From: Candidatus Omnitrophota bacterium
GTDB lineage: Bacteria > Omnitrophota > Gorgyraeia > Zapsychrales > Zapsychraceae
DNA: 64,000 nucleotides
Direction of reading: 5' to 3'
Assembly (NCBI GenBank): GCA_020632495.1
Contig: JACKFL010000006.1
Location: forward strand, 1,426,001-1,490,000
The notes beneath the pieces were generated by a model. That model searched no databases, had not been told where the DNA came from, and worked only from the letters and a program-made list of their open reading frames with translations. Numbering within the stretch: the stretch's first letter is position 1; every line of letters begins with the position of its first letter. Positions 30,908 to 39,793 of this stretch are shown here, in pieces. Position numbers and translations under genes: made by a program.

Positions 30908-32596
30908 TTAAAGTCCGGCAGCGTCCAGCAACAGGGGCCGCCAGCGGCGATACCCATCCCGGCTGAGATGGACGCCGTCCGTCGTCCAGGCGCGCGGCAG
31001 TTCCCCGCCCTTTGCCATGACCCGGTAACTGTCGACGAGCTGAATACCCCGCTCGGCGGTCAACCTCTTCAAAGCGCGGTTAAACCGCCGCACATCTTCA
31101 TTCCGCACCTCCACGCTGAAATGAAGCCGCATCAGCTGTTGATTGACCGGCAACAGCGTACTGACGAAAATCCTGCTCTGCGGGGACGCGCGCTGCAACT
31201 CCAAAATCAGACGGCGGTACTGCCGCATTAAGTCATCGACATTGTCCGCACCCGGCCGGTCATTAATCCCCACCAGGACAAATATCTTCTCCGGAGGACG
31301 GGCGCGCAGCGCAGCAGCACGCAGGCGGACATTATTGATGCGGTCGCCGATTATTCCCATATTCCGCACCGGAGCATGCCGCAAAAAACTTTCCCATTCA
31401 TTGAGGGCGAAAAGGCTGTCGCCCAACATGACAATTTCCCCCCGGCGCGGCGGGACCCGCGAGCGTTCGGCCCTCACCCCGTGCAGTGCCGCGGCAAATG
31501 CGTCGGTGGAATGCGTTACCGGTTGAATCAGTAAACAGGCGAAGATCAGCAAGCTGATCCATACCCCCAGTCGGGCAAAGCGCTCGCCCACCCAGTCCAG
31601 GCCTGCCGATATTAACAGGTACACAAACGGCAACAGGAAAATCGCCTCGTTGCCGAACGGCGGATACAGTTTGAGAGCGGCTAGGACATAGGTCAATCCC
31701 ACCGGCAGAACCAGGATGACCGCATGCCCCGGATTTCGTTTAACCAGCCCGCCCCCTCCGGCCAAAAAGAAAATCACGCCGACCAGCGGAAAGGCAAAGT
31801 CGACCGGATACTCGAACAGCTTCAGAAAGGCCCCGATCGTCCAGTCCACGTTCGCCCAGCTCCAAAAGGGCGCATTACCGAACGTCACCTCCCAGCGGGA
31901 CCACGCATACGGACTCTGAATCAGATGACTCAGGCACACCAGATACAGGCTCATGAAGCTGACCAACCATACCCCGATCAATCCCATCAACGCGGGGATC
32001 CTGCGGACATAACGCAGCGTAATGACATTCTCCGTCAGACACAGGAGCACGGCCAGCCAGACCAGTATTCCCGCATACGAAAACCACATGCTCAGGGCCC
32101 CCACCACCGTCAGCGCCAGCAGACTGCGGGGCCGGAATTCACGGCGCTTGGCCTGCTCAAAGGCAAATACGGCGAGCAGGCCCGTCAGCACGTCCGCCGC
32201 GTAGGGAGCGACCAATCCCGCGCTCACGATCAGCCACTCCGACAGGACAAAAAAAGCCAATGCCATCGTCGCTCCGATGGAGGACAGATAGGCCCTGGCC
32301 AGGTAAAAGAAGATCAACAGGGCCAATAGCGAACAGAGCAATGGATATACCCGTAAGGCGTAGACGCTCGCCCCCAAACCGTCTGCCAGCATCTTCTCCA
32401 TCAGATAAAAACCCAGCGCGCTCAAGGGCTGATCGGGCAGGATTTGTAAATGGTAAAGGATTTCCCGGTAGGTACGGGACAGGATGTTTTCCGTGTAATA
32501 AATCTCACGCAGGCTCATCATGTCGCCGCACAGGTAATAACCGACGCGCAGCACTACCCCGTACAACAGCAGGAACACATGAACATTGTTTCTCAT
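30908..32596 (-). CDS. Membrane glycosyltransferase-like protein fused to an SGNH hydrolase
   Basis: About 562 residues from ATG 32596 (GAGG upstream). The first ~370 residues have about 9-10 membrane spans, laid out like GT-C/ArnT-like (PMT family) glycosyltransferases; the first loop contains SLREIYYTEN. The last ~180 residues are an SGNH (GDSL) hydrolase: block I VMLGDSLFAL, block II GIIGDRINN, block III VGINDRPG, block V DGVHLSRDGY. SGNH domains on membrane proteins often add or remove acetyl groups on surface glycans. A joint role in glycan transfer and deacylation is inference. An in-frame ATG at 32695 would run through the terminator hairpin. Confidence 0.75.
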   Translation of the reverse strand: MRNNVHVFLLLYGVVLRVGYYLCGDMMSLREIYYTENILSRTYREILYHLQILPDQPLSALGFYLMEKMLADGLGASVYALRVYPLLCSLLALLIFFYLARAYLSSIGATMALAFFVLSEWLIVSAGLVAPYAADVLTGLLAVFAFEQAKRREFRPRSLLALTVVGALSMWFSYAGILVWLAVLLCLTENVITLRYVRRIPALMGLIGVWLVSFMSLYLVCLSHLIQSPYAWSRWEVTFGNAPFWSWANVDWTIGAFLKLFEYPVDFAFPLVGVIFFLAGGGGLVKRNPGHAVILVLPVGLTYVLAALKLYPPFGNEAIFLLPFVYLLISAGLDWVGERFARLGVWISLLIFACLLIQPVTHSTDAFAAALHGVRAERSRVPPRRGEIVMLGDSLFALNEWESFLRHAPVRNMGIIGDRINNVRLRAAALRARPPEKIFVLVGINDRPGADNVDDLMRQYRRLILELQRASPQSRIFVSTLLPVNQQLMRLHFSVEVRNEDVRRFNRALKRLTAERGIQLVDSYRVMAKGGELPRAWTTDGVHLSRDGYRRWRPLLLDAAGL

Positions 32597-32617
32597 GACG
32601 CGCCCTCGCGGGACACT

Positions 32618-32645
32618 AAAAAGGGCACTCCGAAATGGAGTGCCC
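32618..32645 (-). terminator. Intrinsic terminator of the gene at 32727
   Basis: On the minus strand, a perfect 9-bp stem (GGGCACTCC with GGAGTGCCC, loop ATTTC) is followed by five T. It lies only 22 bases before the ATG at 32596, leaving no room for an independent promoter between. Confidence 0.85.
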
Positions 32646-32726
32646 CGGGAAGGTCTTGACAATTGATATGCGCAGTTATCATTGTGGCCGGCCACCGTAT
32701 CCGTGTTCGCGACCGGGACGCTCTGA

Positions 32727-33137
32727 CTACAATGTCGCGGGCGGTTGGTAGTTGTTGCGGCAAAAGGCCATGTGCAGCGTCACATGCTCGCTGTCGTTCC
32801 ACGGCCAAAACATTGCAATCGCCGTTAACTCATCGTCCAGCGGGCAGGCAAAAAGCACCTGGATCTCATTCACACCGCCGTAGGCATGCGTCAGCCGGAG
32901 ATCGTCATCTGTCGGCTTCTCTCCGGCCGGCTTGCGGACGCCGTCATAATCCTGTTCGAATATCTGCAGCCACTCGGCGATCTCGGAGGCGTAAATGACC
33001 AGCTCGATGCGTTCATAGGTAAACGCACGCTTATCCTGGACGCCCAGTTCCCCGTCCTTACACTTCTGCAGGGTATTGACCAACCAGGTTTCCATTTTGA
33101 TTTTTTGTTCTTTCGTGTATTGCTGTAATTCAGCCAT
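32727..33137 (-). CDS. Hypothetical cytoplasmic protein
   Basis: 136 residues from ATG 33137, chosen for GGAG 5 bases upstream. It is predicted to be soluble, helical at the N-terminus (LQQYTKEQKIKMETWLVNTL), with later beta strands and a Trp-rich stretch (IAMFWPWNDSEHVTLHMAF). No family recognised. The gene ends at the terminator at 32618-32645. Confidence 0.65.
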   Translation of the reverse strand: MAELQQYTKEQKIKMETWLVNTLQKCKDGELGVQDKRAFTYERIELVIYASEIAEWLQIFEQDYDGVRKPAGEKPTDDDLRLTHAYGGVNEIQVLFACPLDDELTAIAMFWPWNDSEHVTLHMAFCRNNYQPPATL

Positions 33138-33216
33138 ATCCACTCCTGTAACGTTCTCCGGTATTCTGCATCGGCGAACGCTGCCGGTCAAGGCTTAGAT
33201 CCATTTTTTCCGCTGA

Positions 33217-33465
33217 TCAGGCACCGCTTTCTGCTTGTGATCTGTAAATGCTTGCCGAACTCAGCAGAAGAACTCCGCCGAGAAGGTAGCGTTCCATATC
33301 CGGCACCAGGTAACTCCCCAGGCGCCAGTACACCAGGACCGCCGCGATAAAGAAGGATATGACCCATTGGTTGCCTTGGGTGAAATCAAAATCAAAGATA
33401 TCGAGTACCCAAACGGCAAAAAGGTAGGTGAAAGCCAGCAATATCAGTTGCGTGATCAATGCCAT
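33217..33465 (-). CDS. Small membrane protein, three spans
   Basis: 82 residues with three hydrophobic segments (about 5-22, 33-48 and 60-72) and an acidic loop DIFDFDFTQGNQW. No family recognised. It stands between the RSH-like gene and the gene at 32727, same strand, with gaps of about 50-80 bases. Confidence 0.55.
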   Translation of the reverse strand: MALITQLILLAFTYLFAVWVLDIFDFDFTQGNQWVISFFIAAVLVYWRLGSYLVPDMERYLLGGVLLLSSASIYRSQAESGA

Positions 33466-33512
33466 AGTGTAAGTTTACTTGATCCGGCCGCTCCCGGCAA
33501 GCATACCGCCGA

Positions 33513-33941
33513 TTATGCCGGCCGATCACTCAGGAGTTGATAGGCCTGCCGGTAGCGGTTCAACCGTTGGGTGTCCTGTTCGCGCACGACCGGCAATTCG
33601 ATGACGTTCATGTTATCGCGTAAATCGGCCAGCTTAACGGACCGCGCCAGGGCATCCGTTTCGAGCCGGTCCAGGTACTCCTGATAATCCTCTCCCTCGC
33701 GCTTGGTCAACGCGTCAACGGCGGCCACCACTTCCGCGGCAAAGCCTTCCTCGCGCAAGTCATCCAGGCTCCAGTCGCTGTCTTCCACCACATCATGCAA
33801 GACGCCGATAATTCGGCGCGTTTCGTCCTCGAACGACAGCATCACCCGCAATGGATGAAGAACATAGGGCGACCCGTTGCGCCTGGTTTGATCACGATGC
33901 GCCTCCACAGCAATGGCAATCGCTCTTTGCAAATCGGCCAT
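33513..33941 (-). CDS. HD-domain hydrolase, RelA/SpoT-type small alarmone hydrolase (Mesh1-like)
   Basis: This 142-residue single HD domain has the RSH hydrolase strings YVLHPLRVML, GVLHDVVEDSDWSLDDL and VKLADLRDNM, but no synthetase or regulatory domains. It most likely breaks down (p)ppGpp or a related nucleotide such as NADPH (as reported for Mesh1). The start is ATG 33941, after a very strong purine-rich site (AAAGGGGGGGGAG). It follows the ferritin-like gene by 14 bases. Confidence 0.85.
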   Translation of the reverse strand: MADLQRAIAIAVEAHRDQTRRNGSPYVLHPLRVMLSFEDETRRIIGVLHDVVEDSDWSLDDLREEGFAAEVVAAVDALTKREGEDYQEYLDRLETDALARSVKLADLRDNMNVIELPVVREQDTQRLNRYRQAYQLLSDRPA

Positions 33942-33954
33942 GGCTCCCCCCCCT

Positions 33955-34380
33955 TTACAGCGGCCAGTCGCGCAAAATGCGCTCGGTTTCTTCCGCGTGT
34001 CCGCTCTCATCGCGGATCATATCTTCGAGCTGAACGACCAGCCCCTTGTCGCCGTACTGTTCGGCCTGTTCCGCGCGTTGCGTGTAATTCTTGATCGCCC
34101 GGTCTTCGGCTTCCAGCACCGCTTCGACCATCTCCTTGTTATTCCGGGCGACTTTGACGGGCGCCGCTTCCGCGGTGGGCTCGCCTCCCAGGGCCACGAT
34201 CTTGTTGGCCAGGAACTGGGCATGCATTTGCTCATCCGCGACTTCGCTAAGAAAAAACTGCGACAGCTGCGGGCGGAAAGGCCCTGTCACCTTGGCGGCA
34301 TAACTGATGTACTGGATGATGGCACTGTACTCGTTGGCCAGGTCCGTGTTCAAATTCTTGATGAGTGTATCGCGATCCAT
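33955..34380 (-). CDS. Ferritin-like diiron protein (bacterioferritin-like)
   Basis: This 141-residue four-helix protein has the diiron pattern of E-x-x-H pairs: LANEYSAIIQY, VADEQMHAQ, EAEDRAIKNY and RDESGHAEETERIL. The length is similar to short bacterioferritins or DUF2383-like families; a haem-binding methionine cannot be assigned. A likely role is iron storage or oxidative protection. AAGGAG precedes ATG 34380. The neighbours are a stand-alone receiver and the alarmone hydrolase. Confidence 0.85.
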   Translation of the reverse strand: MDRDTLIKNLNTDLANEYSAIIQYISYAAKVTGPFRPQLSQFFLSEVADEQMHAQFLANKIVALGGEPTAEAAPVKVARNNKEMVEAVLEAEDRAIKNYTQRAEQAEQYGDKGLVVQLEDMIRDESGHAEETERILRDWPL

Positions 34381-34429
34381 GTTTGACTCCTTACTTTGGA
34401 CAATCTATTTTGTGCGCGGCTCTCGCCGC

Positions 34430-34795
34430 TCAGTTTATGGTTTGTTCGATGGAATCGATCAGTGCCGGATAGTCGTCGCCCTTCAAGCAAAAGCCGTCGA
34501 GGGCATGCTCCATGGCGCGCCGGTATAAATCCTGGGACACTTCATGGGCCAGGATGAGGACCCGTAACCCGCGGTGATTCCGCTTTAATTTATGCAAAAG
34601 CCGCAGCGCCGTACCGTCTATCAAATCCTGATCGACCAGGACCACATCCGCTTCCCCTGCGCTAAACGCGTCGCCAAGTTGGTCGAGCTGCGACAAGGTC
34701 CGGCAGCGATAACCGAAACCCGCTTCTTCCAGCACGCGTTTTAACAAATCGGCCTCATCGGCCAACGGATCAACGATAGTAATCAAATTGTTCAT
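34430..34795 (-). CDS. Stand-alone CheY-like receiver
   Basis: This 121-residue receiver has the phospho-acceptor in VVLVDQDLIDG and the lysine in FCLKGDD. The N-terminal acidic pair is reduced (IVDPLADEAD), and the conserved Thr/Ser position is an Ala (ILAHEVS). It has no output domain, so it works through a partner protein. It is a single gene with possibly its own promoter: a TATAAT lies about 84 bases upstream on the minus strand. Confidence 0.82.
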   Translation of the reverse strand: MNNLITIVDPLADEADLLKRVLEEAGFGYRCRTLSQLDQLGDAFSAGEADVVLVDQDLIDGTALRLLHKLKRNHRGLRVLILAHEVSQDLYRRAMEHALDGFCLKGDDYPALIDSIEQTIN

Positions 34796-34936
34796 GCAAG
34801 AGGTTCCCGCCGGCCGTGAGCCCCACAGGCGTTACGGAATCCGGTAAAATTTTTCAGGGCCGGATGACCGGAAACAATTATTATAGCCAAGATCAGCCGA
34901 GTGAACAGGAGATTCAAGCCGGCGTCGAATACCTGG

Positions 34937-35239
34937 TCAACCGCGCGTATAATCGCGGGGATGGCCGAAGCTCCGATAATCCAACCCTACGGCCTCCATG
35001 TCGGTCATCATCGGCCCGTGAAAACCGAACGGCGTCACCTCGAAAAACGCGTCGATCAGGTAACGCACCGACACCGCGGACTGGCCGCCCGCAACCGCCA
35101 GCTGTTCGGCCTTCCTGGCGACCGGACGCTCCGCCATCGGACGGGCAAAAACCGGCATACGCCTGAGCATCTCCTGAAATTTGGCCGCTGCGTCACTGTC
35201 CCAGGGAAAGTCGGCATTCACTTTGGGGGAGTCAGTCAT
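34937..35239 (-). CDS. Small PCP_red-domain protein
   Basis: 100 residues. The string FPWDSDAAAKFQEMLRRMP followed by FARPMAERPVARKAEQLAV and VRYLIDAFFE resembles the PCP_red domain (the small C-terminal domain of light-independent protochlorophyllide reductase BchB), which also occurs alone in non-photosynthetic bacteria. In that family, role unknown. ATG 35239 is preceded by AGGAG at 10 bases. A longer open frame (from 35332) is not needed. No Bch or Nif genes are in view. It is divergent from the CpaE-CpaF genes. Confidence 0.65.
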   Translation of the reverse strand: MTDSPKVNADFPWDSDAAAKFQEMLRRMPVFARPMAERPVARKAEQLAVAGGQSAVSVRYLIDAFFEVTPFGFHGPMMTDMEAVGLDYRSFGHPRDYTRG

Positions 35240-35321
35240 GGTTTCAATACTCCTAAGGATCGGCCCGCCAGCCGCTTTGGACAGAACAGCCGGCGCGCCG
35301 CTGGGTTTTTCCAAAAAAAAT

Positions 35322-35350
35322 TTGCTTTTCACATGAAAAGGCTAGATAAT
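35322..35350 (+). promoter_or_regulatory. Candidate promoter of the CpaE-CpaF operon
   Basis: TTGCTT (35322-35327), a 17-bp spacer and GATAAT (35345-35350). A second -10-like TATAAT (35366-35371) has no matching -35. Start predicted near 35357, with a leader of about 75 bases. Confidence 0.55.
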
Positions 35351-35431
35351 TGCAGAGAGCTTGAGTATAATTTATCTTACATTTTCTGAGAGAAAAATCA
35401 ACTTGGCTCTGATCTCTCTTAGCACTCCGGT

Positions 35432-37624
35432 ATGGACGCAAAAATAATCCCCATCTTCAGTAACAAGGGCGGCGTCGGCAAGACCTTCATCGCGATCAAC
35501 CTGTCCACAGCTCTGGCGTTGGCCAAGAAGAAAGTCCTCCTGATCGACCTCGATTTGCAGGCCGGACAGGATGTCGCCATCAATCTGAACATGACCCCGG
35601 AGAAATCCCTGGCCGACATGATCAAGGACGGCAACTGCAAACCGGGGATGACAATCGAAGAGATTCAGAAGTACGTCACCCCCCACTCGTCCGGTTTCGA
35701 CTTCCTCACCGCGGCCACCGACCCCCAGCAGATAAGTCACCTGCGACCTCAGGACATCAAGAATTTTGTGGTCAGCGCCCGCGATCATTATGATTTCATT
35801 ATCGCCGATATCGGTGTCAGTTTTAGCCAAACAGCCATCTCCATCCTGGACAGTGCGGATACGGTCCTGCTGGTGGCCACTCCGGACGTGTTATCGGTCT
35901 ACCAGGTGGCGTGGTCCATCAAAGTTTTGCAGGAAATGCATTTCCCCACGAAATTTGTACGGCTCATCCTGAACCGTGCCGAAAGCCAGGGCGGCGTCAG
36001 CTGGAAAGAAGTCCGCGACGCGCTCAACGTGGATCTGATCGGCCGCATCCCGTCCGACGGCAAGCTCGTCGGCAAGGCGATTACCGCCGGTATGCCGGTG
36101 GTGCTGGACAGCCCCCGCAGCCCGGTAGCAGATTCCTTCAAAAAGATCGTCCCGGAGCTGAACAAAAAAGACCTCTACATGCCGCGCGCGGACCACAAAG
36201 ACATCAAAACACAAAGCGATCAGATCGAAGCCCTCGCCGCTCAGGACGCCATGGTCGAGTTCTCTGAAGAAGGCGAAGGCACCGCGGCACCGCCGGCCAA
36301 GGAAGATATTTTCAAGTCGGAAGAATTTACCAAAGAGAAAATCAGATTGCAAAAGCTGCTCATCGAACGCCTGGATATGGATTCCTTGACGCCGGATTCA
36401 TTCAGCAATCCCAAGAAGGCCGAAGAACTGCGCGCCAGCGCCAAACAAATCATCAGCAATATCCTGATCGAACAAGGCGGAAAATTCGCCGCCACCCTGG
36501 AGATGCGCTCGCGCACGGTCGATGAAATCGTCAAGGAAACCTTCGGGCTCGGGATTCTTGAGGAAATCATGGATGACCCGCTCGTCGGGGAAGTCATGAT
36601 CAACGGCAGCCAGGAAATCTATGTGGAAGTTAAAGGTGACCTGCTGCTGACGGACCACAAGTTTATCTCCAACCAGCACCTGCGGGCGATTATCAACCGG
36701 ATCATCGCCCCCTTGGGACGCCGCCTGGATGAGAGTTCGCCGATGGTTGACGCGCGCCTGCAGGACGGTTCACGCTTCAACGCCATCGTCCCCCCTGTCT
36801 GCCTTTCCGGACCGTGCGTCACCATCCGGAAATTCGCGGCGGAGAAGCTGACGGTCAATCACGTTGTCGACAAATACAAATCTTTATCCCCGGCCATGCG
36901 GGACTTTCTGCATGCGTGCGTAATCGGCCGGATGAATATTATCATTGCCGGCGGTACGGGTTCCGGCAAAACAACGCTGCTCAATGTCCTCTCCGAGTTT
37001 ATTCCGGACGGCGAACGGATTATCACCATCGAAGAAGCCGCCGAGTTGAGCCTGCAAAAGGAACACTGGGCGCGCCTGGAATCCCGCCCGGCCAACGTCG
37101 AAGGCGCCGGGGAAATCACGGTGCGCGACCTTTTTGTCAACACCCTGCGGATGCGGCCGGACCGGATCGTCATCGGTGAATGCCGCGGCCCCGAGGTCCT
37201 CGACATGTTGCAGGCCATGAATACCGGTCACGACGGTTCGATGACCAGCCTTCACGCCAACTCCGCCCGCGACGTTCTGATCCGGATGAGTTCCATGATC
37301 CTGCTCAGCGGGATCGAACTGCCCATGCGCGCGATCAACGAAATGATCTCCTCGGCGATCAACGTTATCGTCCACATGGCCCGTTATACGGACGGAAGCC
37401 GGAAAGTCACGGGCATCTCCGAGATCGTCGGCCTTAATGAGGAAGGCGAGCTGGAATTAAGAGAAATTTTCCACTTCGATCAGACCGCGCGCAGTGCTGA
37501 GGGAACCATTGAAGGCTTCTATCGTCCGCTGGGCCAGGCCCCGAACGTCGCGGAAGAATTGATCAAGAAAGGCGTCAAGCTGAACCTGGGGTTGTTTACC
37601 TCCGAACCCTCTCCCGGGTACTAG
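35432..37624 (+). CDS. Fusion of CpaE/ParA-like ATPase and CpaF/TadA secretion ATPase, copy 1
   Basis: 730 residues. The first ~250 form a MinD/ParA-like ATPase: KGGVGKT (12-18), a second motif DLDLQAGQD, and IIADIGVSFSQ. Residues about 300-710 are a full CpaF: N-terminal helices, AGGTGSGKTTLL (about 505-516), the Asp-box-like TIEEAAEL, DRIVIGECRG (Walker B region) and TGHDGSMTSLHANS (His box). In Tad pili, CpaE/TadZ places the machine and CpaF powers it, usually as two proteins. Here they are one chain. No pilin or other Tad genes are nearby. The linker (265-295) is acidic and alanine-rich. The next gene starts 9 bp later. Confidence 0.9.
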   Translation: MDAKIIPIFSNKGGVGKTFIAINLSTALALAKKKVLLIDLDLQAGQDVAINLNMTPEKSLADMIKDGNCKPGMTIEEIQKYVTPHSSGFDFLTAATDPQQISHLRPQDIKNFVVSARDHYDFIIADIGVSFSQTAISILDSADTVLLVATPDVLSVYQVAWSIKVLQEMHFPTKFVRLILNRAESQGGVSWKEVRDALNVDLIGRIPSDGKLVGKAITAGMPVVLDSPRSPVADSFKKIVPELNKKDLYMPRADHKDIKTQSDQIEALAAQDAMVEFSEEGEGTAAPPAKEDIFKSEEFTKEKIRLQKLLIERLDMDSLTPDSFSNPKKAEELRASAKQIISNILIEQGGKFAATLEMRSRTVDEIVKETFGLGILEEIMDDPLVGEVMINGSQEIYVEVKGDLLLTDHKFISNQHLRAIINRIIAPLGRRLDESSPMVDARLQDGSRFNAIVPPVCLSGPCVTIRKFAAEKLTVNHVVDKYKSLSPAMRDFLHACVIGRMNIIIAGGTGSGKTTLLNVLSEFIPDGERIITIEEAAELSLQKEHWARLESRPANVEGAGEITVRDLFVNTLRMRPDRIVIGECRGPEVLDMLQAMNTGHDGSMTSLHANSARDVLIRMSSMILLSGIELPMRAINEMISSAINVIVHMARYTDGSRKVTGISEIVGLNEEGELELREIFHFDQTARSAEGTIEGFYRPLGQAPNVAEELIKKGVKLNLGLFTSEPSPGY

Positions 37625-37633
37625 GCGAATATT

Positions 37634-39793
37634 ATGAGCGCAAAAGTCATCACATTGTGGAGCAACAAGGGCGGCGTGGGCAAGACACTGCTGGCGGTCA
37701 ATACGGCTACCACCTTGGCCCTGCTGAAGAAAAGGGTCCTGCTTGTGGAGCTGAATTTCCAAAGCCTGCATGCGATCGACAAAATGCTGAATATGGCCTG
37801 CCGTTTCGGCATATCGAACCTGCTGACGCAAATCGAAACACTTTCCGACCCGGACATCATCAAAAAGGCAGTGGTCAAACATTCCAGCGGAATGGAACTC
37901 ATCCCCACGGTCGCCGACACCACGCAGAACGCCGACTTTACGCCGGCCCGCATCAAGGCCTTCCTGGATAAGTCGGCCGAACTTTACGACTACATTATTG
38001 TCGACGCCCGCCGCGCCTTAAGCGGCGGTCTGGTGTCGGTCATGCAAAACTCGGATTTGATACTTTTAGTCGCCACGCCGGACAATTTATCGATCAATAA
38101 ATTCAAATGGACCCTGAACCTGCTCAACAGCATTCAGATGCCGAAAGAAATGCTGCGTCTGGTGATCAACCGCTCCGCCACGCGCGGTGACGTGGATGAA
38201 AAACTGCTGGAGGATCAATTGGGCCTGAAGATCATCGCCCAGGTGCCCTCCGACGGTAAGTCCGTGGGGATGGCGCTCAACAGCTGCGTGCCGGCCGTCA
38301 TGAACGACCCCAAGAGTCAGGTATCTCGGGCCATCATCCATTTGGCCAAGGAACTGCAAAGGCCGGAGATCTATCCGGACCCTGAGGTCCTCAAGAACGC
38401 GATGCTCACCGCCTCCGCGGCCGTTGATCAACCCGACGATACCCGGGCCGCTTCCAAGGCCGCCAAAGCGACCAACGCCTTTGTTTTTGACGAAGAGGAC
38501 GAAGAAATTATCCTGAAAAAAAAGATTCACGAACGGCTGGTTAAGGAAATGAACATTCAGAATCTGGGGCCGGAGTCATTTAATGATGAAAAGCTCATGA
38601 GTGAACTGCGGGAAAAAGCGGTCGGGACCACCAACCGGCTGCTCACCCAGGAGTATCACAAGCTCACCAAGAATGAAGACAGCCGTGTGCGGATCGCCAA
38701 CGAAATCGTCTGCGAGGCCTTCGGCCTCGGACCTTTGGAAGAGTTCCTCGACGACCCGGACATTTCGGATATTATGGTCAACAGCCAGAAATTGACCTTC
38801 GTGGAAAAGAAAGGGAAACTGCTGAAGACGCATGCGAAGTTTTCTTCCGAAATGCAGATGCGCAACATCATTGACCGCATCATCGCACCGCTCGGCCGCC
38901 GCATCGACGAATCTAACCCGATGGTCGACGCGCGCCTCCCGGACGGATCACGTTTTAACGCGCTTATCCCCCCTCTTTCCCTGACCGGACCGATGATCAC
39001 CATCCGTAAATTCGGCCGCGAACGTCCTACCGTGGACGACCTTATTAAGAAATTTAACAGCATGAATGATGATATGCGCGTATTCCTGGACGCCGCCGTA
39101 CAGGGCCGCAAGAATATCATTGTCTCCGGCGGGACGGGTTCGGGGAAGACGACGCTCCTGAACATCGTTTCCACTTTCATACCCGATAAAGAACGCATCA
39201 TCACCATCGAGGACGCCGCGGAGTTACGCATCAACAAGTCGCACTGGATCCGCCTGGAATCCCGGCCGGCAAATATTGAAGGAAAGGGCGCGATCCCGAT
39301 CCGGACCCTGTTCATGAACAGCCTGCACATGCGGCCCGACCGCATTATCGTCGGGGAGTGTCGCGGGTCCGAGGTCATCGACATGCTTCAGGCCATGAAT
39401 ACCGGTCACGACGGCTCCATGACCACGCTTCACGCCAACTCCACTCACGACGTTCTGGTCCGTATGAGCTCGATGATTCTGCTCGCCGGCGTGGAGCTGC
39501 CTATCCGCGCCATCTATGAGATGATCTCCACCGCCCTCGACATGATCGTGCACGTCAACCGCTTCGGAGATGGAACCCGGAAGATCGTCCAGGTCACGGA
39601 AGTCGCCGGCCTCGGCAAGGAACACAATCTCGAGTTGCGCGATATCTTTGTTTACAATCAAAAAGGTATGGACGAGGATGGCAGGATCCTCGGCGATTAC
39701 GAAGCCACCGGTTACATCCCCAAATGTCTGAAAGAATTCAAGACGATCGGCATCAACATCGACGAGAATATCTTTAAGAAACCCGCCGCTTAG
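37634..39793 (+). CDS. Fusion of CpaE/ParA-like ATPase and CpaF/TadA secretion ATPase, copy 2
   Basis: 719 residues, paralogous along its full length to the gene before it. The N-terminal ATPase keeps KGGVGKT (12-18), but the second motif reads VELNFQSLHA, and the switch region DARRALSGGLV replaces the usual DxxxG. The CpaF half is intact: SGGTGSGKTTLLNIV, TIEDAAEL, DRIIVGECRG and TGHDGSMTTLHANS. The two CpaF halves are more alike by eye than the two CpaE halves. The last four bases overlap the convergent gene at 39790. Hetero-hexamer formation with copy 1 is a reasonable guess. Confidence 0.9.
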   Translation: MSAKVITLWSNKGGVGKTLLAVNTATTLALLKKRVLLVELNFQSLHAIDKMLNMACRFGISNLLTQIETLSDPDIIKKAVVKHSSGMELIPTVADTTQNADFTPARIKAFLDKSAELYDYIIVDARRALSGGLVSVMQNSDLILLVATPDNLSINKFKWTLNLLNSIQMPKEMLRLVINRSATRGDVDEKLLEDQLGLKIIAQVPSDGKSVGMALNSCVPAVMNDPKSQVSRAIIHLAKELQRPEIYPDPEVLKNAMLTASAAVDQPDDTRAASKAAKATNAFVFDEEDEEIILKKKIHERLVKEMNIQNLGPESFNDEKLMSELREKAVGTTNRLLTQEYHKLTKNEDSRVRIANEIVCEAFGLGPLEEFLDDPDISDIMVNSQKLTFVEKKGKLLKTHAKFSSEMQMRNIIDRIIAPLGRRIDESNPMVDARLPDGSRFNALIPPLSLTGPMITIRKFGRERPTVDDLIKKFNSMNDDMRVFLDAAVQGRKNIIVSGGTGSGKTTLLNIVSTFIPDKERIITIEDAAELRINKSHWIRLESRPANIEGKGAIPIRTLFMNSLHMRPDRIIVGECRGSEVIDMLQAMNTGHDGSMTTLHANSTHDVLVRMSSMILLAGVELPIRAIYEMISTALDMIVHVNRFGDGTRKIVQVTEVAGLGKEHNLELRDIFVYNQKGMDEDGRILGDYEATGYIPKCLKEFKTIGINIDENIFKKPAA

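Noticed and set aside
34816..35166. 116-residue plus-strand frame across 34796-35239
   Set aside because: Most of it is antisense to the PCP_red gene and is Pro/Arg-rich; the short unique part alone is not enough support.
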